A DNA stretch of 64,000 bases from Microstegium vimineum (lineage: Eukaryota > Streptophyta > Magnoliopsida > Poales > Poaceae): positions 5,324,289 through 5,388,288 of the forward strand of contig CM039122.1 in NCBI GenBank assembly GCA_022036555.1. Reading direction: 5' to 3'. Both the position numbers and the translations under genes were made by a program. This document shows, one piece after another, positions 45,400-57,845 of the stretch. The notes under the pieces were generated by a model. It saw nothing but the letters and a program-made list of their open reading frames with translations, did no database searches and had not been told where the DNA came from. How positions within the stretch are numbered: the first letter of the stretch is position 1; each line of letters begins with the position of its first letter.

Positions 45400-46631
45400 C
45401 TGAGATCGGCGCGTGGGCCACGGTGGGCCGGTCACGCGCTCGCACACATGGGCCGCTAGGCGCCACCACGCACGAACGTCCGCACCTCGTCAACTAGGTG
45501 TTGTTACAGTACTCAATTAGAGCTGGCCAGCCACCCATTCGTTGCATCGGCCCATTCCCTCCTCCTCCTTGTATAATAACTAGCTCAGTCGTCTGACCAC
45601 GACCAAATCGATCATACGCGACGCTGTTGTGGCTGTGCTTGTGTGTGCATTAGTGGTGATCGATCGTATGTACGCTGTGGCTAGATGTCATGGTCTTGTG
45701 TAACGTTGTCACGTCCTTGAGCGAATTATAGTAGGACCTCTGAAAGGTCAAATTATATTATATATACACTATTCTGATTAACGATTAGTCAAAAAAAGTT
45801 ATGACCGTAATTAGCACGTCAAAATACATCCAACACATGGTCACACATGTATGTATATCAATATTCAAACTTTAAAAGCTTCGGCAAATAATTTGGCTAT
45901 GTACTCCAATAGTCACAAGTTTATAATCATCAATCATCAATCAATGTTATATAATATACTAAAGTATAATAATAAACCAACAATAAGTGTAATTGAGGAG
46001 ACCATCGCCGTCACGTACTATACGTCGTCCTAAATTGCACTTACGACGTATACTGATGGCGCTGGGACGTCGATTACCCTTACCTACCCAGCCAGCCAGA
46101 GTTTAACTGTAACTGTCTGCCGTGGATATGATGTGGCTGCTGGATGGCAGGACGGTGCACGTAACAGCGACGGGGCAGCGTGTCCGTGTGGTCAGAGAGA
46201 GGTCAGTAGTGGTTCTCGTACGTTTGCCCTCGACCAACGTTGGTACGTACAAAGCATATTGGTACAGTATCAATCAATCAACAAACAAACAAAACAAGTC
46301 CAGAGCATGTTTACGAATCGAGAAACTCGTCTCTCCATCACACGCAACGAGATCACATCAACCACTAGCTAGCTATGCCTATGCATGACCGTAAGTTAGC
46401 TGCGTCGTTCGTGGTTCGTCAGTCGTCACAGCCGATTCGTGCATTGCATATGCATCGTACCTACCGACGGCGATGGCGACGGCGATGACCAGTTAGGCTA
46501 GCGCCAACCAATTAAGTCCGTCCGCCGCCGCCAAGGAGAGGCCGGCGGGGTGCATGCGCCGGCGCCGAAAGCCCCAAATTTCGCACGCGACGACGGCGCT
46601 CTTGGTCCGCATGCTTGTCTCCTTTAAGTTC
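45400..46631. other. Spacer between copy D and the CACTA element
   Basis: 3' sequence of copy D to about 45700, then AT-rich DNA and a GC-rich block at 46430-46600. No gene recognised. Confidence 0.5.
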
Positions 46632-46652
46632 TAGCACTAGTACATAACCTGC

Positions 46653-46802
46653 TTTTAGCCTCGGTGCGTAAGTGACTCTAAGTATTCGGGACTAAATGTC
46701 CCTCCTTACAACCGGGGCTAAAGCCCGACCTTTAGCGGGTGCGTCAGGTGGTGCAGGCGGGCCACTCGTGGCAGCACCCTTTAGTCCCGGGGGCTAAAGA
46801 CC
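46653..46802. repeat. Left subterminal repeats of the CACTA element
   Basis: Units of the 'gggctaaag' and 'ctttagtcccgggggctaaag' type in both orientations next to the left terminus; likely binding sites for the element's TNPA-type protein, by analogy with En/Spm. Confidence 0.75.
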
Positions 46803-47045
46803 CTATTTTTTATTTTGGTATTTCTTATTTTGGTTTTCCAATTAGATTAAGTATTTAAATGTGTGTATTCTACGCTTCTAATACATGTATTCGCTGCTAA
46901 TATATGTATTCACGCACTTATAAGTTAGTTTCAAGCATTAAACACAAATAAACTATGAAACTCTATAAGTATAATATATATATGCACATAAAATTTACAT
47001 CATTATCCATTGTTACTTGACTTAAGACATAAACGCTCTCGCCAC

Positions 47046-50000
47046 TTAAATATCATACGGATGTTCGTCTTGATTTGGCTTGAGTGGGACGGCCGGGTCG
47101 TAATAGAAGTCGCCTCCAAGTTTGACCACTTTTTCAAGAAAAAATCCAGCAAATGTCTCTTGAATTCCTTTGAGGCGGTCTTCTTGCATCACTTGTTGCT
47201 GCAACCATAGCGTCTTCAATTTGCATTATAAAAAAAACAAGTGTTAATATACATAATACATACTTTTAGTTTCTCTGTAAGAGTTCTTGCATGCACCGTT
47301 AGGTACTCGTAAACGTAGTATCCACACAGATTGTTGTCTTGTGGCTGCCTTAGAATCCACTGTAAGATATGAAAAGATTACCATCGTCATCATACGCATA
47401 TCTTAAAGCATGATAGGGTAACAGATTACGAGAGCTAGTAGAACTTACAGGTAACATACGAGGACCCTGTAGTGTCTCTTCTAGTTCCGGACGGTGTTTC
47501 GGGACGAACCAAGCCCAAACCCTGCTCAATAATTGGATCATTAGTTAATTAACTCTTGCAGTGTAGTTAAAGAGCAGAAATCCATATTTAAAGATCAAAG
47601 TTACCCCTTGATAATATCTATCATATCTTGGTAATCTCCTGGTGGATTTCTCAATGAGTCAAAGATTGCATATGCACTTCTTCTCATATCGATGACTATG
47701 AGTATCCAGTGAAAACTGCATTTGTTTATAGAGTCAACATATATATCTTTATGCTGAATTGAGTAATAAGTAAGACAAATTGTGCAAACGATAACAACAC
47801 TCACCCAAAGTTGTATGGGAAGAGTATATATTCTCTGGTCTTTTGGTTGACCAAGAACCTCCGAAGATTTCTCTCTGTTTGAGGTATCCATTGTTCGCGG
47901 GGAGTGTTTGGATCCGAGAATATGATTGATGGATCAATGAAATCAATTTCCGTGTCTCCCTTACGTTTGAGCATTAACATCAAGAACCTGCATATATATG
48001 TTTGAGGATAGTTAGTCACTATACATATACATATGTGTTGTAGTCAGATTACTAAAAGAAATGATAATCACTTACAGACAGTAGCAGCTCATCAGAGATT
48101 TGTCTAGAGCGTCCATGTGGCATAGTTGGTGGAGCTCACTATATGGAACAAATATAAGGTCATCGCCCCGGAAGTAATGTTCTTATCTAATTCTGACGCA
48201 AATGCAATCGTCATCTGGGTTTTTGGTACATGCCTCCATGTACCACGAGTTTAACTTACGCATTTGCGTACCAAGATCCCTGAGGGCCGATGGGCTGTAC
48301 AGATTTCTGCCACGTAAATAACTTCTCTTGAACTCATCGATTACAATGGCATTTGCGACTAGTGCATTTCCGTAAAATTGAGCCGCGGATATATTAGCTC
48401 CTTTCAAGAAATCTTCCAATCCATCATAATTGACCTTGGGGCCACTGTAGTCTTCTATCACGCTTATGTTTGAACCATATTCATACCCCACAACTAGCGG
48501 GGGCACTGATTGCTTCGATTGTTCCCCGAGCTGTGGGACACCTTTCCCTGCTCTTTTCCTCTCGGTAATTGCCTTTTCGAGTGTGCGGTCATAGTTCGAT
48601 ATTGGAGATTTCTTCTGAGCATCACGTAGCTTTCTCTTCTTTTCTTCCAACTCTTGCCTTAGAGCTGATTGATGTAACTAGAACGACTTTTTAGATTCTT
48701 TCTTTGCTTTAGCGTAGTCTTTAAATTTCTTGAATTATGCGGCAACATCGGCCTTTATTGAAGCCGATATTTCTTCTTCAGTCATCTCAAACGGAAGTTT
48801 CTGAGAAATCTTAACAATAACTTTCCTTGTAGCTTACCTCTTTGTTTTTGGTTGCGCGGCCGACACCTTTGCTTTTGTGGCGGTCCTCTTCTTTAGCGAT
48901 GGGGCGGCAAGTGTCGGCGTTTGAGACCATCGTGGAGGCAATGGGGCCGGTGTCGGCGTTGGAGAACGTCGTGGAGGTTCTGGGGCCGGTTTCGGCGATG
49001 GAGACCGCCTTGGAGGTTCTGGGGAGGAAGCCGTATTGTGCATTTCACCATCAGCATCCCTCGCAACACTATGACCAGCAGGTGATGAATGTTGACTTAG
49101 GTCTTTGGGATGAGGAGGAGGAGGCAGCGACGGTACAATAGGAGGTGATGCCCCAGGAAAAATGATATAGCGCTTGCGCCAACAAATAAATTTCTTCTCT
49201 GCTTGTCCTAAAGTCGTCTCCCCATCACCTCCTTCAATGTCAAGCCTAGCATCGCGATGACCTTTTTCAACTCTATCCACCGAGACGCGAGCATATCCAG
49301 CTGGTACTTTTGACCCATGGCATATTGGTGTCTTCGTAGAGTCGATAGGAGATACAATACCAGTAGCCACCATGATTGTGGTAGCCCCCTCTGGAATGTA
49401 CAGCTCACATGGTGATTCAGTTCTGTGATGTCATCCATGGGGAAGTGTAGCTTTGCGTCATCAACAGGTTGAGGCACTTCCATGGAAGCACAACTGCTTT
49501 TCAAGTGAGCTGATGGGTTGATGTTGACTAGCGGTACTGATCCAGTACTTTGCATTCGGCTGATTGCTAACTCCACTTGTCTTTGGATTTCCTCGCTCAT
49601 TCTCGCTTGAAGTTTCTCTTCTCGCTCTTTTGCTTGAATAGCTGCTTCGCGTGCTTCACTAAGCATTTGCGACATGCTAAGTTCATAGCTTCCTCCTCGT
49701 TTTTCTTTCTCTGGCGGCTTCTATATGCATCTTTGTCTTGAGGGAAGGCATGTTTCCACGGCACCGCTCCATGACCTCTCGTTCGCCCACCATGTTCCAC
49801 AGTCCCAGGGCATATGTCAGCTAATATTTATCTCTATCTGGTGACCATAGTCCTTGTTCCCTCATAGATTGAGCGTAAACCGGTTTCCTTACTGCTTCTG
49901 TGAGTCCTTCGGTATACGTTAATCTCCCGGTCTGAGGGTCAATGCCTCCCCCGTGACCAAAAAACCACCACTTACTGCGCTCAACCCAGTCATCTGATTC

Positions 50001-50855
50001 TGGTTGGATTCCCCTAGCTATAAGGTCCTCTTCTTCTTTTTCCCACTTAGGAATGGCAGTCTTGTAGCCACCTGATCCCATGTGATGATGGTATTGCTTT
50101 TCTCGGGCATTCTGTTGGTTCTGTTGAGCTCGTGATTCGCCCTCTTCGGATGTCTTGAAAGCTACAAAGTTATCCTAAAACGGTCTCAACTTGACGTAGG
50201 CTTTTTTGTTAAAATATGGAGTAAGGTTCTTCTTGATAAAATCATTATGCAATGTCTTCTTCCAGGCCTAGAAATATGTTGTTATCTTCTTCATAGCATA
50301 GTCCCTAACTCTCCCCTTCAGAGCTTCATCTTCTATATCGAGCGAGAAATGTTGAAGGACTTCTTGCCAAATTAGTTCCTTGTCACGATCAGAGACAAAA
50401 CTAATGTCAGGACGTCCTTTCCTTTGCCGCCATTCACGAGCACTGATCGGAAGCCTATCCCTTACAAGGTAACCACAGTTGGTGGCAAATCTATGTGCAT
50501 GTGGTCCAAGTACTGCCCCTGTTTTCTCATCGAATTCCGTGATAATGTACCGACCCTTCAATGGCTTCTTCGGGCCTCGTACATTTTTTCTCTTCCCCGT
50601 AGTTGTCGTTGATGCAGGCGGCTATGTATGTAGACACACAAAACTTATAAATATAATTATACAACTGTAATTATTTTGATTTTGTAGACATATATATACC
50701 TCAGCAACATTGTCTTGCGCGATATTTTCTTGCTCAACATCTGGCGCAAAGTACTGACTTCCGTCATCTACTTGATTCGTGTCGTTGTCTACTTGATCAG
50801 TGCCATCGTTGATCATTGAAAACAAGAATTCCTCCATGTCATTCGGATCGTCCAT
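47046..50855 (-). pseudogene. CACTA second gene: Transposase_24 domain plus Ulp1-like (C48) protease, degenerate
   Basis: Multi-exon. The first exon (50855-50700, 52 codons) is acidic. The next carries 'KNVRGPKKPLKGRY' and an En/Spm-type Transposase_24 region (through WERSKWWFFGHGG-like sequence near 49950). It is followed by a Glu/Gln/Arg coiled-coil, a Pro/Ser-Pro-Lys-rich linker (49040-48880) and a basic region. The 3' exons encode a SUMO-protease-like fold: Phe-His-Trp-Ile (His at 47709-47711, just after a splice join), then Phe-Asp-Ser-Leu, and Asn-Asn-Leu-Cys-Gly-Tyr (Cys at 47324-47326), so the His/Asp/Cys triad is kept. The last exon ends at TAA 47046-47048. In-frame stops (about 50268 and 49821) and frame changes between 48650 and 49700 show decay. 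Such proteases accompany many plant CACTA and MULE transposases. Confidence 0.7.
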
Positions 50856-50964
50856 TTCTGCAACTATAAAAGCTAATAAGTGTGTAACACGTACTTAGAG
50901 TATAACCACTTAGGGGTAGACACTTAGGGGTTTAGGCACACTTGGGGTAGACACTTAGTCTTTT

Positions 50965-51085
50965 GTGTTTAGGGTTTAGGGTTTAGGGTATACACTAAGT
51001 AGTGTGTGTGTGTGTAATAAAAGTGTTTAGGGTTTAGGGTAGACACTTAGGGTTTAGGGTTTAGGCACTTAGAGTCAGACACTTA
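50965..51085. repeat. Short telomere-like TTTAGGG repeats
   Basis: Clusters of two to four (TTTAGGG) units separated by 'tagacac' or 'tatacac' sequence, inside the CACTA element. Plant telomere-type units also occur as simple repeats in AT-rich DNA; the array is too short and interrupted to indicate a former chromosome end. Confidence 0.7.
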
Positions 51086-52217
51086 GGGTATATATTTCTC
51101 TAACCAATGAAAGATCTATACATTTAACTACAAATAATGAAAGGTATATATTTCTCTAACAAATGAAAGCTTAGGTGTTTAGGGTAGAAACTTAGTGTGT
51201 GTAAACTCTAAACAAGTGTGTAACACTTAGGGTAGACGCATATATATCAATAATGGAAAGGGTCGACACTTATAGAGGTAATAATTTGCTAATAAAAGGG
51301 TACACACTTTGCTAAATGGAAATGATATACTTAATATATAATATAGCAATAATGGAAAGGTGTAATAATTTGCTAAATCAATTTGCTAAGACTAAAATAT
51401 ATTTGCGAAGACTAAAATATACAACTAAAACTAAATCAATTTGCTAAGACTAAAATATATAACTAAAACTAAATCAATTTGTTAAGACTAAAATATATAA
51501 CTAAAACATACATCAATTTGCTAAGACTAAAATATATAACTAAAACATATACATCAATTTTGTAAAACTAACAAATCCATATCTAAATTCACCTTTTCCT
51601 CTCTTCTTCTATATTTTTCTTTTTCTAATTTCTTTCTTTCTTCTTCTCCTCCTTTCTTCTCCTTCTTTTTCCTGTTCTTCCTTCTTCCTTCCTTCTTTTC
51701 TGTTTCTCTTTCTTCTTTCTTTTTTTCTTTCTTTCTTTCTTTTTCTCTGCTTCAACGTGGCGCCGACAGATCAACGTGGCGCGCGAGTGGCCGGAAAGGG
51801 CGCGCGTGCGCGACGGACTCCGACGGCGGGCTCGGGCGCGGCGGTGGTGGCGGCGCCGGCCAGAATTGCGCGCGAGACAGCGGTCGGAGGCCGGAGATGA
51901 GACGGCGGCGGTAGGGGCCGGGGTGTGCGGCGGCGGCGCTCGGACGACGTGGCTCGGACGGAGGCGGGCTCCTCCGACGGCGTGGCTCGGACGGCGGTGC
52001 GCGCGGCGGCGGCGGTGCGCGCGGCGGCGCGACGAGATGGCCAGAGAGACGGCGGCGCAGTAGGGGGTCTGCGGCAGCGGCGCTCGGACGTCGTGGCTCG
52101 AACGACGGCGGGCTCCTCCGACGGCGTGGCGGCGGTTGGAGGAAGAAGGTCGCGGCGTGGTATTGTGCAAGATCGACGAAGACAGAGGGGAGGAGGAAGA
52201 CAGATCGGCCGCGGCCC
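51086..52217. other. 5' region of the CACTA second gene
   Basis: AT-rich repeats ('aatttgctaagactaaaatat' several times, 51340-51560), a polypyrimidine tract (51590-51750), then GC-rich sequence (51750-52200) that is probably the leader or first exon of the minus-strand second gene. Open frames here on both strands are Arg/Ala/Pro-rich artefacts of composition. Confidence 0.5.
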
Positions 52218-52224
52218 TTATATA
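52218..52224 (-). promoter_or_regulatory. TATA box for the CACTA second gene
   Basis: TATATAA on the minus strand, immediately downstream (in gene direction) of the internal palindrome cluster at 52233-52338 and upstream of the GC-rich leader. Confidence 0.6.
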
Positions 52225-52232
52225 GGAAGGCC

Positions 52233-52338
52233 ACCTTTAGCCCCGGTTGGTATTACCAACCGGGGCGGTTGGTAATACCAACCGCGGCTAAAGGGTAACA
52301 CCTTTAGACCCGGTTGGTATTATCAACCGGGACTAAAT
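52233..52338. repeat. Internal cluster of CACTA subterminal palindromes
   Basis: Three hairpin-forming units of the 'tttagccccggttggtattaccaac' kind occur in the middle of the element, the same motif as at the termini. They sit directly upstream of the second gene's TATA box, so they could serve as an operator for TNPA-type protein, or mark an old end from a nested or fused element. Confidence 0.8.
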
Positions 52339-52927
52339 GCCTGTTTAGGCGCCAAACGAAATTTTAGTGGGCAGTTTTTAGATGTTTTGGTATTGTATAT
52401 AGTTTAGTATCTATATAAATTGATCTAGGTCTTGTAAATTGCATAATAAATTAAATACATGCCACAAAATTTTTAAAAAATAACCATTAAATTTCCTTTT
52501 GCTTTATTATACACTAGAAAAATGTATAACATAAAATATTTTACCTTTTTTATAATATCAAATATAAATGTAACTAACCATTAGAATTTGGTTAATGCAA
52601 AAGTATATTATTCAATTAAAAAAAATAAAATGCTGGGTTACCAATAGGAAATTAGTTTATTCATTATTTTAACGTTAAACTATTTGTGTTTCACCATTCA
52701 CTGTCCAATTATGCGACATTTAAGTGTACCCTTAAATAGAAAATTGTTAATGAGACACTAAATGACCCTATATGAAAAACTTTTGAATACAAAGTTTTTA
52801 TAACTCATCAAGATCATTCAGTTTAGAACTAAACTTTTTCAATGACAAATGTAGATCTTTATTTATTTGACCAAAATGCCTAATACACATGTCACTTGAT
52901 CGACATTACACTGCTAAGCTAGCTACA

Positions 52928-55900
52928 TCAAGCGGGCACATTAGTGATCTTCTTCATGACATATGTCCCTTGGTCATGATCATGTCGTAACCATGGAGCG
53001 TCCTCAGCATTTAGAAGGATGCTTGGGTCTTTGATCACACTGAATGACGCAATTCGGTCATCCCTTTCATAAAGTTCTGACATGTCTGAGTTGTTCTCAA
53101 TTCCTAAAATGTTTCTTTTCCCTGAAAGAACTATGTGACGCTTGGGCTCATTGATGCTTGATTTGTCATCGTTTTTTCCTTTTTTTGGTTTTGTAGACAT
53201 GTCTTTTACATAGAACACCTGATTCACATCAGCAGCTAGGACGAATGGTTCGTCTTTGTACCCAATAGTGTCGAGGTCCACTGTTGTCATCCCATAATCC
53301 TTGTCAATTGTTACCTCGGCTCCGGTCATCTTCATCCATTGGCACTTAAACAAAGTGACTTTAAAATTAGGTGCATAGTATAGTTCCCAAATCTCAACTA
53401 TGCGGCCATAATATGTTTGCCTTTTTCCATTTGGGTCAATGGCATCTATGCGGATACCACTGCTCTGGTTGGTGCTCCTTTTATCTTGGTCTACAGTGTA
53501 AAATATATTTCCATTTATCTCGTAGGCTTTGTGCGTGAGGATCTGCCATGATGGTTGTCTAGCCAACAAATACAGTTGGTCATCAATACTTTCATCACCA
53601 TTAAATTTTATTCGCAACCAATCGCCAAAAGTTTTCATGTGTTCACGCATAATCCAAGCTTCATTCTTCCCTGAAAACTGAGATCGTAGGAACTTCTTGT
53701 GTACCTCGACATACAGCTCCACCACGGAGGAGTTTTGAAGAACTGTGTAGTGTGCTTTGTTGAAATAATCATCCCCCGTACCGATATATGTTTTCTTCCC
53801 TAGTGTTCCTTTCCCACTAAGTCTCCCCTCGTGTCTTGATTCAGGAACACCAATTGGGTCAAGGTCGGGAATATAGTCAACACATAACTCAATGACCTCC
53901 TCTGTCCCGTAGCCCTTGGCGATGCTTCCTTCTGGGCGAGCACGTTGGTGAACATATTTTTTCAGGACTCCCATGAACCTTTCAAAGGGGAACATGTTGT
54001 GTAGGAACACAGGACCGAGAATACTTATCTCCTTGACCAGGTGAACTAGGAGGTGTTCCATGATATTAAAGAAGGATGGAGGGAAAACCAACTCAAAGCT
54101 GATAAGACACTGAACCACATCGTTCTGTAGAGCAGCTAGTTCCATTGGATCGATTGCCTTCTGAGAAATTGCATTGAGGAATGCACATAACTTCACAGTG
54201 GCTAGACGTAAGGGTGGAGGTAGAATTCCTCTTAACGCAACTGGAAGCAATTGCGTCATAAGCACGTGGCAGTCATGAGACTTTAAGTTTAGGAATTTCT
54301 TCTCTGACACATGTATTATATTCTTTATATTGGAGCAAAATCCAGATGGGACTTTGATGCTGCTTAGACATTCAAACATGCTTTCCTTCTCTTCTTTGCT
54401 AAGAGTGTAGCTAGCAGGCTTTAAATAATGGCGTCCATCTTCTGTCTTCTCTGGATGCAGGTTGTCTCGTTCTTTCATGTCTTGCAAGTCCTGTCGTACT
54501 TCAAGCGTATCTTTAGCTTTTCCATACACACCCATGAATCCTAGCAGGTTCAGACAAACATTCTTTGTCAAGTGCATCATGTCGATCGCGTGGCGGACCT
54601 CTAGGACATACCAATAGGGTAGCTCCCAAAATATGGACTTCTTCTTCCACATGGGTGCGCGGTCATTAGCATCTTTTGAAACTGGTACGGCCCCTTCTAC
54701 CTTTCCAAAGACTACTTGCACAGCCTTGACCATATCAAGTACCGCCTCTCTAGTTTGGTTGTCAGGCTTGGTTCGTTTCACTTCTTCTTTACAATGCTTT
54801 CCTTTTTTCTGGCTTGGTGATTTTTAGGAAGAAAACGACGATGGCCAAGGTACATGACCTTTCGACATTTTTTTAGATATACACAGTCAAGGTCATCAAA
54901 ACAGTGTGTGCATACATTATATCTCTTGTTTGTCTGTCCTGAAAGATTACTTAGGGCAGGCCAATTACTGATTGTTACGTACATCAATGCTCGCAGGTCG
55001 AAGTGTTCCTGTTTGTACTCATCCCACACATGTACACCTGGTTTTCTCCATAAAAGCAGGAGTTCCTCAACTAAGGGCCTCAGGAAGACATCAACGTCGT
55101 TGCCAGGTTGCTTCGGGCCTTGGATCAGCACAGACATCATAATGAACTTTCGCTTCATGCATAACAATGGAGGGAGGTTGTAGATACATAGAGTAAGAGG
55201 CCAAGTGCTATGACTACTTCTCTGCTCCCCAAAAGGATTCATACCATCCGTGCTCAAACCGAACCTTAAGTTTCTTGCGTCTTCTGCAAACTCTGGGAAC
55301 TCTCTGTCAATTGCTCTCCACCGGGACCCATGAGCAGGGTGTCTCAACATGTTGTCTACCTTACGGTCTTCTTTGTGCCATCGCAACAACTTTGTATGGT
55401 CCTTATTTCTGAACAGATGTTTCAGGCGTGGTATTATAGGAGCATACCACATAACTTTGGCAGAGATTTTCTTCCTAGGACGCTCTTCGCCCTCAACATC
55501 GCCAGGGTCATCTCGCATGATCTTATACCGCGACGCTTTACATACGGGACATTCATCCAAAGTCTCGTAGTCCTTGCCACGGTACAAGATGCAGTCATTA
55601 GGACATGCATGTATCTTCAGGATTTCTAATCCCAGAGGGCACACGACCTATTTTGCTTTGTACGTAGTGGCTGACAATTCGTTAGGCTTCGGAAGCATCT
55701 TTTTATTAATCTTGAGTAATTGCCCAATTGCCTTGTCGGATATGCCATTTTTTGCCTTCCATTGTAGCAACTCCAGTGTTCTACCCAACTTATTTTGCCA
55801 ATCTTAGGCGCTCGGGTATAGTAGTTTCTTGTGATCCTCTAGCATGCGGTCTAACTTAGCTTTCTTATTTTCACTTTCACAATCTCTTTGTGCCTCACGA

Positions 55901-56292
55901 ATGACTTCACCAAGACAATCATCTTCAGAGAGTGTGTCCTCTGCCCCTGCCTCTTCTTCTTCTGTTTCCACCATTGCAGTATCATTGAAGTCACCATATT
56001 GAGCAATAATGTCTTCATGGTCCAATTGCTCTTCTTCGTCTTCTTCCATCATAATTCCGGTTTCTCCATGTTTGGTCCAACAAATATAGTTTGACATGAA
56101 ACCCGACTTCAACAAGTGTGAGTGAACAGTCCTTAAGCTAGAATATTCCTTCAAATTCTTGCACAAGGTGCATGGACAACACATGAAATTAGCATCCCGT
56201 TTGTTTGCCTCAGCCGCTCTTAAGAAATCATGCACGCCATCAAAGAACTATTTGGAGCGGCGATCTACATTGTACATCCAATCACGTGTCAT
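52928..56292 (-). pseudogene. CACTA tnp2-type transposase, several nonsense codons and one frameshift
   Basis: The ATG at 56292 begins MTRDWMYNVDRRSK, the N-terminus of the transposase-associated domain (CPCTLCKN-type Cys motif near 56180), followed by an acidic linker. From 55650 down comes the tnp2 core (VCPLGLEILKIHACPNDCILY, a CPVCKASRYK Cys motif, LRFGLSTDGMNPFGEQRSSHS). Then DUF4218 (FFNIMEHLLVHL...FPFERFMGVLKKYVHQRA) and DUF4216 (YYGRIVEIWELYY) follow, to a stop at 52928. It is broken by TAG at 56248-56250, TAA at 55804-55806 and TAG at 55648-55650, all in one frame, and by a one-base shift at an A-run near 54805. The rest is unusually intact, a 617-codon open frame, so inactivation looks recent. 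Confidence 0.85.
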
Positions 56293-56452
56293 CGTCTGCA
56301 TTATATGACCCAAAACATAATTAAATTTCTTATTTTGGTCAAAAATGAAATTATAAAATACCGAACGAAAGGTCGTCTGTATTAAAATAACATGATCGAG
56401 ATGGAACACCATCATGTGTCATTTCCGCGTCATACAAATACTAATGTATGCT

Positions 56453-56971
56453 CTATGAAAGCCTCGACATAGTGTATGCTAAGACCACTAGCACTATAAG
56501 CAGAAAACCTAAAATGCACTTCAGTAGCATAATGATCTCCCGACCAATCCTAACTAAAGCAGACAAATCATCATTTGTCTGCTCAACATCGACAGACTTC
56601 TTGAGATGGCTCACTGCCTCATCAGCCTTCGTACCCTTCGCGACGTGTGTAACGTACTCTTCCTCCCAGTACCAGCCGCAGCATCCAGTGTCATCCCACT
56701 GAAAATAGAAAATAAAAAATCAACACTTTAATCAAAATCATCAGGAAATATAGGTACAAATTAACCATAACCATCAAATGTGACAAAATATATAACTCAC
56801 ATTGCGATCTGGACACTTATAGAAGATCTGACCGTTGTTGGGACCCGGCTTCCCCACTCGGTACTCTTTCACAGTCTTTTGCATACACTTGTCATAGGTA
56901 ATGAGAGGGAGGTCTGGCCTTAGTCGCTTTGGAGCCCGATCAGAGGCCGAGTGTCCCGAAGCAGTTGTCAT
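56453..56971 (-). CDS. GRF-type zinc-finger protein with C-terminal TM, inside the CACTA element (138 aa)
   Basis: Two exons joined in phase 0: 56971-56801 (57 codons) and 56698-56453 (81 codons plus stop), with donor GTGAGT and acceptor TTTTCAG. Residues 29-75 form a GRF zinc finger: Cys29, a basic segment, Gly-Pro-Asn-Asn-Gly-Gln, Phe-Tyr-Lys-Cys-Pro, then a Cys-Cys-Gly-Trp-Tyr-Trp block from exon 2. A polar helical stretch (77-110) and a hydrophobic helix (about 113-132) close the protein. GRF fingers bind nucleic acids in several plant and animal proteins. Many plant GRF proteins have this finger plus coiled-coil plus TM layout. It lies upstream of tnp2 on the same strand within the transposon. 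Unlike tnp2 it is intact. It could be an element gene or a captured host gene. Confidence 0.75.
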
Positions 56972-57581
56972 CTACTCTCTATACTCATTTTCCAAACAAA
57001 GAAAATAAAACAACTAAAATTTACATTTCTCTAAAATCATCAAATGTGCCATTTAGACAACTAAAGTATTCTATGTAGCTACCTTATTCATCTAAATATA
57101 TAATTATTTTCAGCTCAAGTGGCATATATATAAATCAAGAACAATCCACCATAAATTCATCATTTAATAAAATTCTAAGAATCTATATTTCTCAAACTAA
57201 GCTAAACTAATCTTGAAATGTGGAACATATAATACCCTAGAAATGAAAGGTGTATACTTAGAATACTAGTTTTAGTTGCCTTGTTCAAACTATTCAAACA
57301 ATGTCAAGTGAATGAAGCTTAAAATGGCAAAAAAGAGTAATAATCATAAAGAAAAATCACATATAGAACAAGAAACAATATATGTTGCGGCTAAAACATG
57401 AGAGGTTGAAGATAGTAACCTTTCAACGAGTCGATGGAGGCGTAGAAGTGATCAAATGAAGCAATGACCGAAGAGGAGATGAAGAACAATGAAGAACCCC
57501 AAGAACAATAGCAAGAACAGAGAGGGGAAGAAATGAGCTCTCGGGCTCGGACAGGGGGAGAAAGAGAGTTCAAATAGGGGG
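56972..57581. other. 5' region of the CACTA first gene
   Basis: AT-rich leader or intron-like DNA of the minus-strand transcript, then a GC-richer leader (57410-57560). No other gene recognised. Confidence 0.5.
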
Positions 57582-57845
57582 GGCCTTTAGTCCCGTTCCA
57601 TAAACCAGACGGAACTAAAGGCCAAGAATTAGCCTCGATTTGTGCCTTAAAACCGGGGCTAAAGGTCTTACCCCGGTTGGTGTTACCAACCGAGGCTAAA
57701 GGTGAGGCGAGGCTAGCCTCGGTTGGTAACACCAACCGGGACTAAAAGTCTTCCCTGACAATGTCTGACCAACAAGCCGTTGGGAGGGGACTTTTAGTCC
57801 CGGTTAGTGTTACCAACCGGTCCCTTTAGCCCCGGGCGCAATTTT
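57582..57845. repeat. Right subterminal repeats of the CACTA element
   Basis: At least five 'tttagtcccg' or 'ggctaaag' units, several forming perfect hairpins around 'ttggtgttaccaa' or 'ttggtaacaccaa'. They lie immediately upstream (minus strand) of the element's transcribed genes. Confidence 0.85.

Noticed and set aside
45309..45497. Separate 62-aa gene overlapping the end of copy D
   Set aside because: It is the old reading frame of the copy D tail after the indel, not an independent gene.
50965..51085. Former telomere or chromosome fusion point
   Set aside because: TTTAGGG units are few, interrupted, and inside a CACTA element.
51625..52275. Pro/Arg-rich protein frames in the CACTA centre
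   Set aside because: Both strands are open because of GC-rich and polypyrimidine composition; more likely leader sequence of the minus-strand second gene.
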